From: Ignavibacteria bacterium
Lineage (GTDB): Bacteria; Bacteroidota; Ignavibacteria; Ch128b
DNA: 49,036 nucleotides
Reading direction: 5' to 3'
NCBI GenBank assembly: GCA_016873845.1
Contig: VGVX01000010.1
Span: 1 to 49,036, forward strand
Part shown: piece after piece, positions 48,419 through 49,036 of the stretch
Layout of the letters: every line of letters starts with the position of its first letter
How positions within the stretch are numbered: the stretch's first letter is position 1
Program-made: the position numbers and the translations under genes
The notes under the pieces: generated by a model
The model's input: only the letters and a program-made list of their open reading frames with translations
The model's database searches: none
Told to the model about the DNA's origin: nothing

Positions 48419-48766
48419 GTGTATTCTTTTTTGATTATAAAAACTTCACGCTTAATCGTGGGATTAAAAAAAATTGATTTCTAAGGACTTCGGTTCTAAT
48501 TATAATTACAAATAAGTTGAAGTATTCACTTCATTGAATTAAAGATGTCATCTTTTTTCATTTCACTTCAGCAAAACTAATTTCTTTGTCTCAATAAACG
48601 ATCCAGCTTGCAATGCTTCGATATAACTCACCATAAATGGTTCAATTAGATTCATCACAAGCTTGTAAAAAAATATCCTACAGATACATCACAAAACATA
48701 ACTTCGATGTTTGTTTATGTCCGCAAGACTTCTTACTTTGCAGTGTGCTACTTGAAAGGAATACCT
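48419..48766. other. 348-bp spacer with gene remnants
   Basis: This stretch holds no intact gene. It contains small AT-rich hairpins (for example AAAGAT-GTC-ATCTTT followed by T residues at 48541-48558, a possible weak plus-strand terminator), a minus-strand T9SS sorting-signal remnant at 48563-48625, and the short leader of the antitoxin-like gene. Confidence 0.6.
48563..48625 (-). pseudogene. Remnant of a T9SS C-terminal sorting domain
   Basis: The minus strand encodes YIEALQAGSFIETKKLVLLK and then TGA. This closely matches the end of type IX secretion sorting domains, which read roughly YFYRLQAGSFxxTKKMVLLK. The frame upstream runs only to a stop near 48689-48691, and I see no secreted protein in it. 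It is therefore the tail of a lost gene, not a functional signal. It indicates that the host lineage has, or had, the Bacteroidota-type secretion system. Confidence 0.6.
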
Positions 48767-48973
48767 ATGACCACTGAAACAATAAATATCTCCGAAGAAC
48801 AATTAACAAAACTTATCGATGCTTATAAAACTATTCAAGAGTTCCTTGAATCAACAATTCCACCCAAAAAATTATATCGTGAAGAATTCTTAATTGGACT
48901 TCATGAAGCCGATGACGACATTCGAAACAAAAAGATGAACGAAATACATTCGTTCGACGATTTTATTGCATAA
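48767..48973 (+). CDS. Small antitoxin-like protein
   Basis: A 68-residue acidic protein. The ATG at 48767-48769 is preferred over one 20 codons upstream because AAAGGA lies six bases before it. The N-terminal part (ETINISEEQLTKLIDAYKTI) is a likely strand and helix, and the rest is charged, ending HSFDDFIA. Size, charge and an overlapping downstream frame that looks like a RelE-type toxin suggest a type II antitoxin. I cannot name its family, and no DNA-binding motif is certain. Confidence 0.6.
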   Translation: MTTETINISEEQLTKLIDAYKTIQEFLESTIPPKKLYREEFLIGLHEADDDIRNKKMNEIHSFDDFIA

Positions 48974-49036
48974 GAGAGTTCTTCAGCGAACAAATAGATT
49001 CGCTCGCGACCTCAAGTCTTTGCCGGAACATGTACA
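48966..49036 (+). CDS. Start of a RelE-like toxin, cut by the window end
   Basis: A frame overlapping the end of the antitoxin-like gene stays open to the window edge. From a TTG at 48966-48968 it reads MHKRVLQRTNRFARDLKSLP, which resembles the first strand and helix of RelE/YafQ-type mRNA interferases. Only 23 codons are visible. The start is uncertain (ATT codons at 48948 and 48960 are also in frame). The antitoxin-toxin overlap is typical of such pairs. Confidence 0.45.
   Translation, partial: MHKRVLQRTNRFARDLKSLPEHV

Overview
The window comes from an AT-rich genome of the Bacteroidota/Chlorobi (FCB) group, most likely the Ignavibacteria. The clues are a short primary sigma factor that lacks region 1.1 and closely resembles Bacteroidota RpoD, a class II (B12-dependent) ribonucleotide reductase, two EutN/CcmL microcompartment vertex genes, and the remnant of a type IX secretion C-terminal sorting signal near the right edge. 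The lineage is inferred from protein resemblance; no tree was built.

Left part (1-9634). A small membrane protein gene (minus) diverges from nrdJ (plus). All following genes to about 48 kb are on the minus strand. In transcription order, right to left, they are: engB/ysxC, a membrane GAF-GAF-degenerate GGDEF protein, deoB (phosphopentomutase), two bacterial-microcompartment vertex (BMC-P) genes, the primary sigma factor rpoD, and an NlpC/P60 lipoprotein. The second BMC-P stop codon directly abuts the rpoD start codon.

Central part (9641-40453). One uninterrupted minus-strand block of about 31 kb carries almost the whole core gene-expression machinery. A sigma-70-like promoter at 40425-40453 precedes tRNA-Tyr, tRNA-Gly, tRNA-Thr, rpmG, tRNA-Trp, secE, nusG, rplKAJL, rpoBC, rpsLG, fusA, tuf, the S10 cluster (rpsJ to rpsQ), the spc cluster (rplN to secY, map, infA, rpmJ) and the alpha cluster (rpsM, rpsK, rpsD, rpoA, rplQ). 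It ends at an intrinsic terminator at 9641-9673. Three points stand out: a complete tRNA-Gln gene inside the spc cluster between rplR and rpsE, hairpins in the rplL-rpoB and rpoC-rpsL gaps that could adjust polymerase and ribosome gene output, and frequent TTG start codons (rpoB, rpsL, rpsC, rpsN, rpsM, rpsK).

Right part (40454-49036). comM/yifB is followed, after a spacer holding a 10-bp tandem repeat, by a minus-strand run transcribed as M16 protease, PLP aminotransferase, nuoG, nuoH, nuoI. The last kilobase is accessory DNA. It holds a 14/7-bp tandem repeat, a decayed RelE/ParE-like toxin, a T9SS sorting-signal remnant, a 68-residue antitoxin-like gene, and the start of a RelE-like toxin frame that runs off the window.

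The best candidates for something undescribed are the orphan BMC vertex pair coupled to rpoD beside deoB, and the tRNA-Gln embedded in the ribosomal protein operon.
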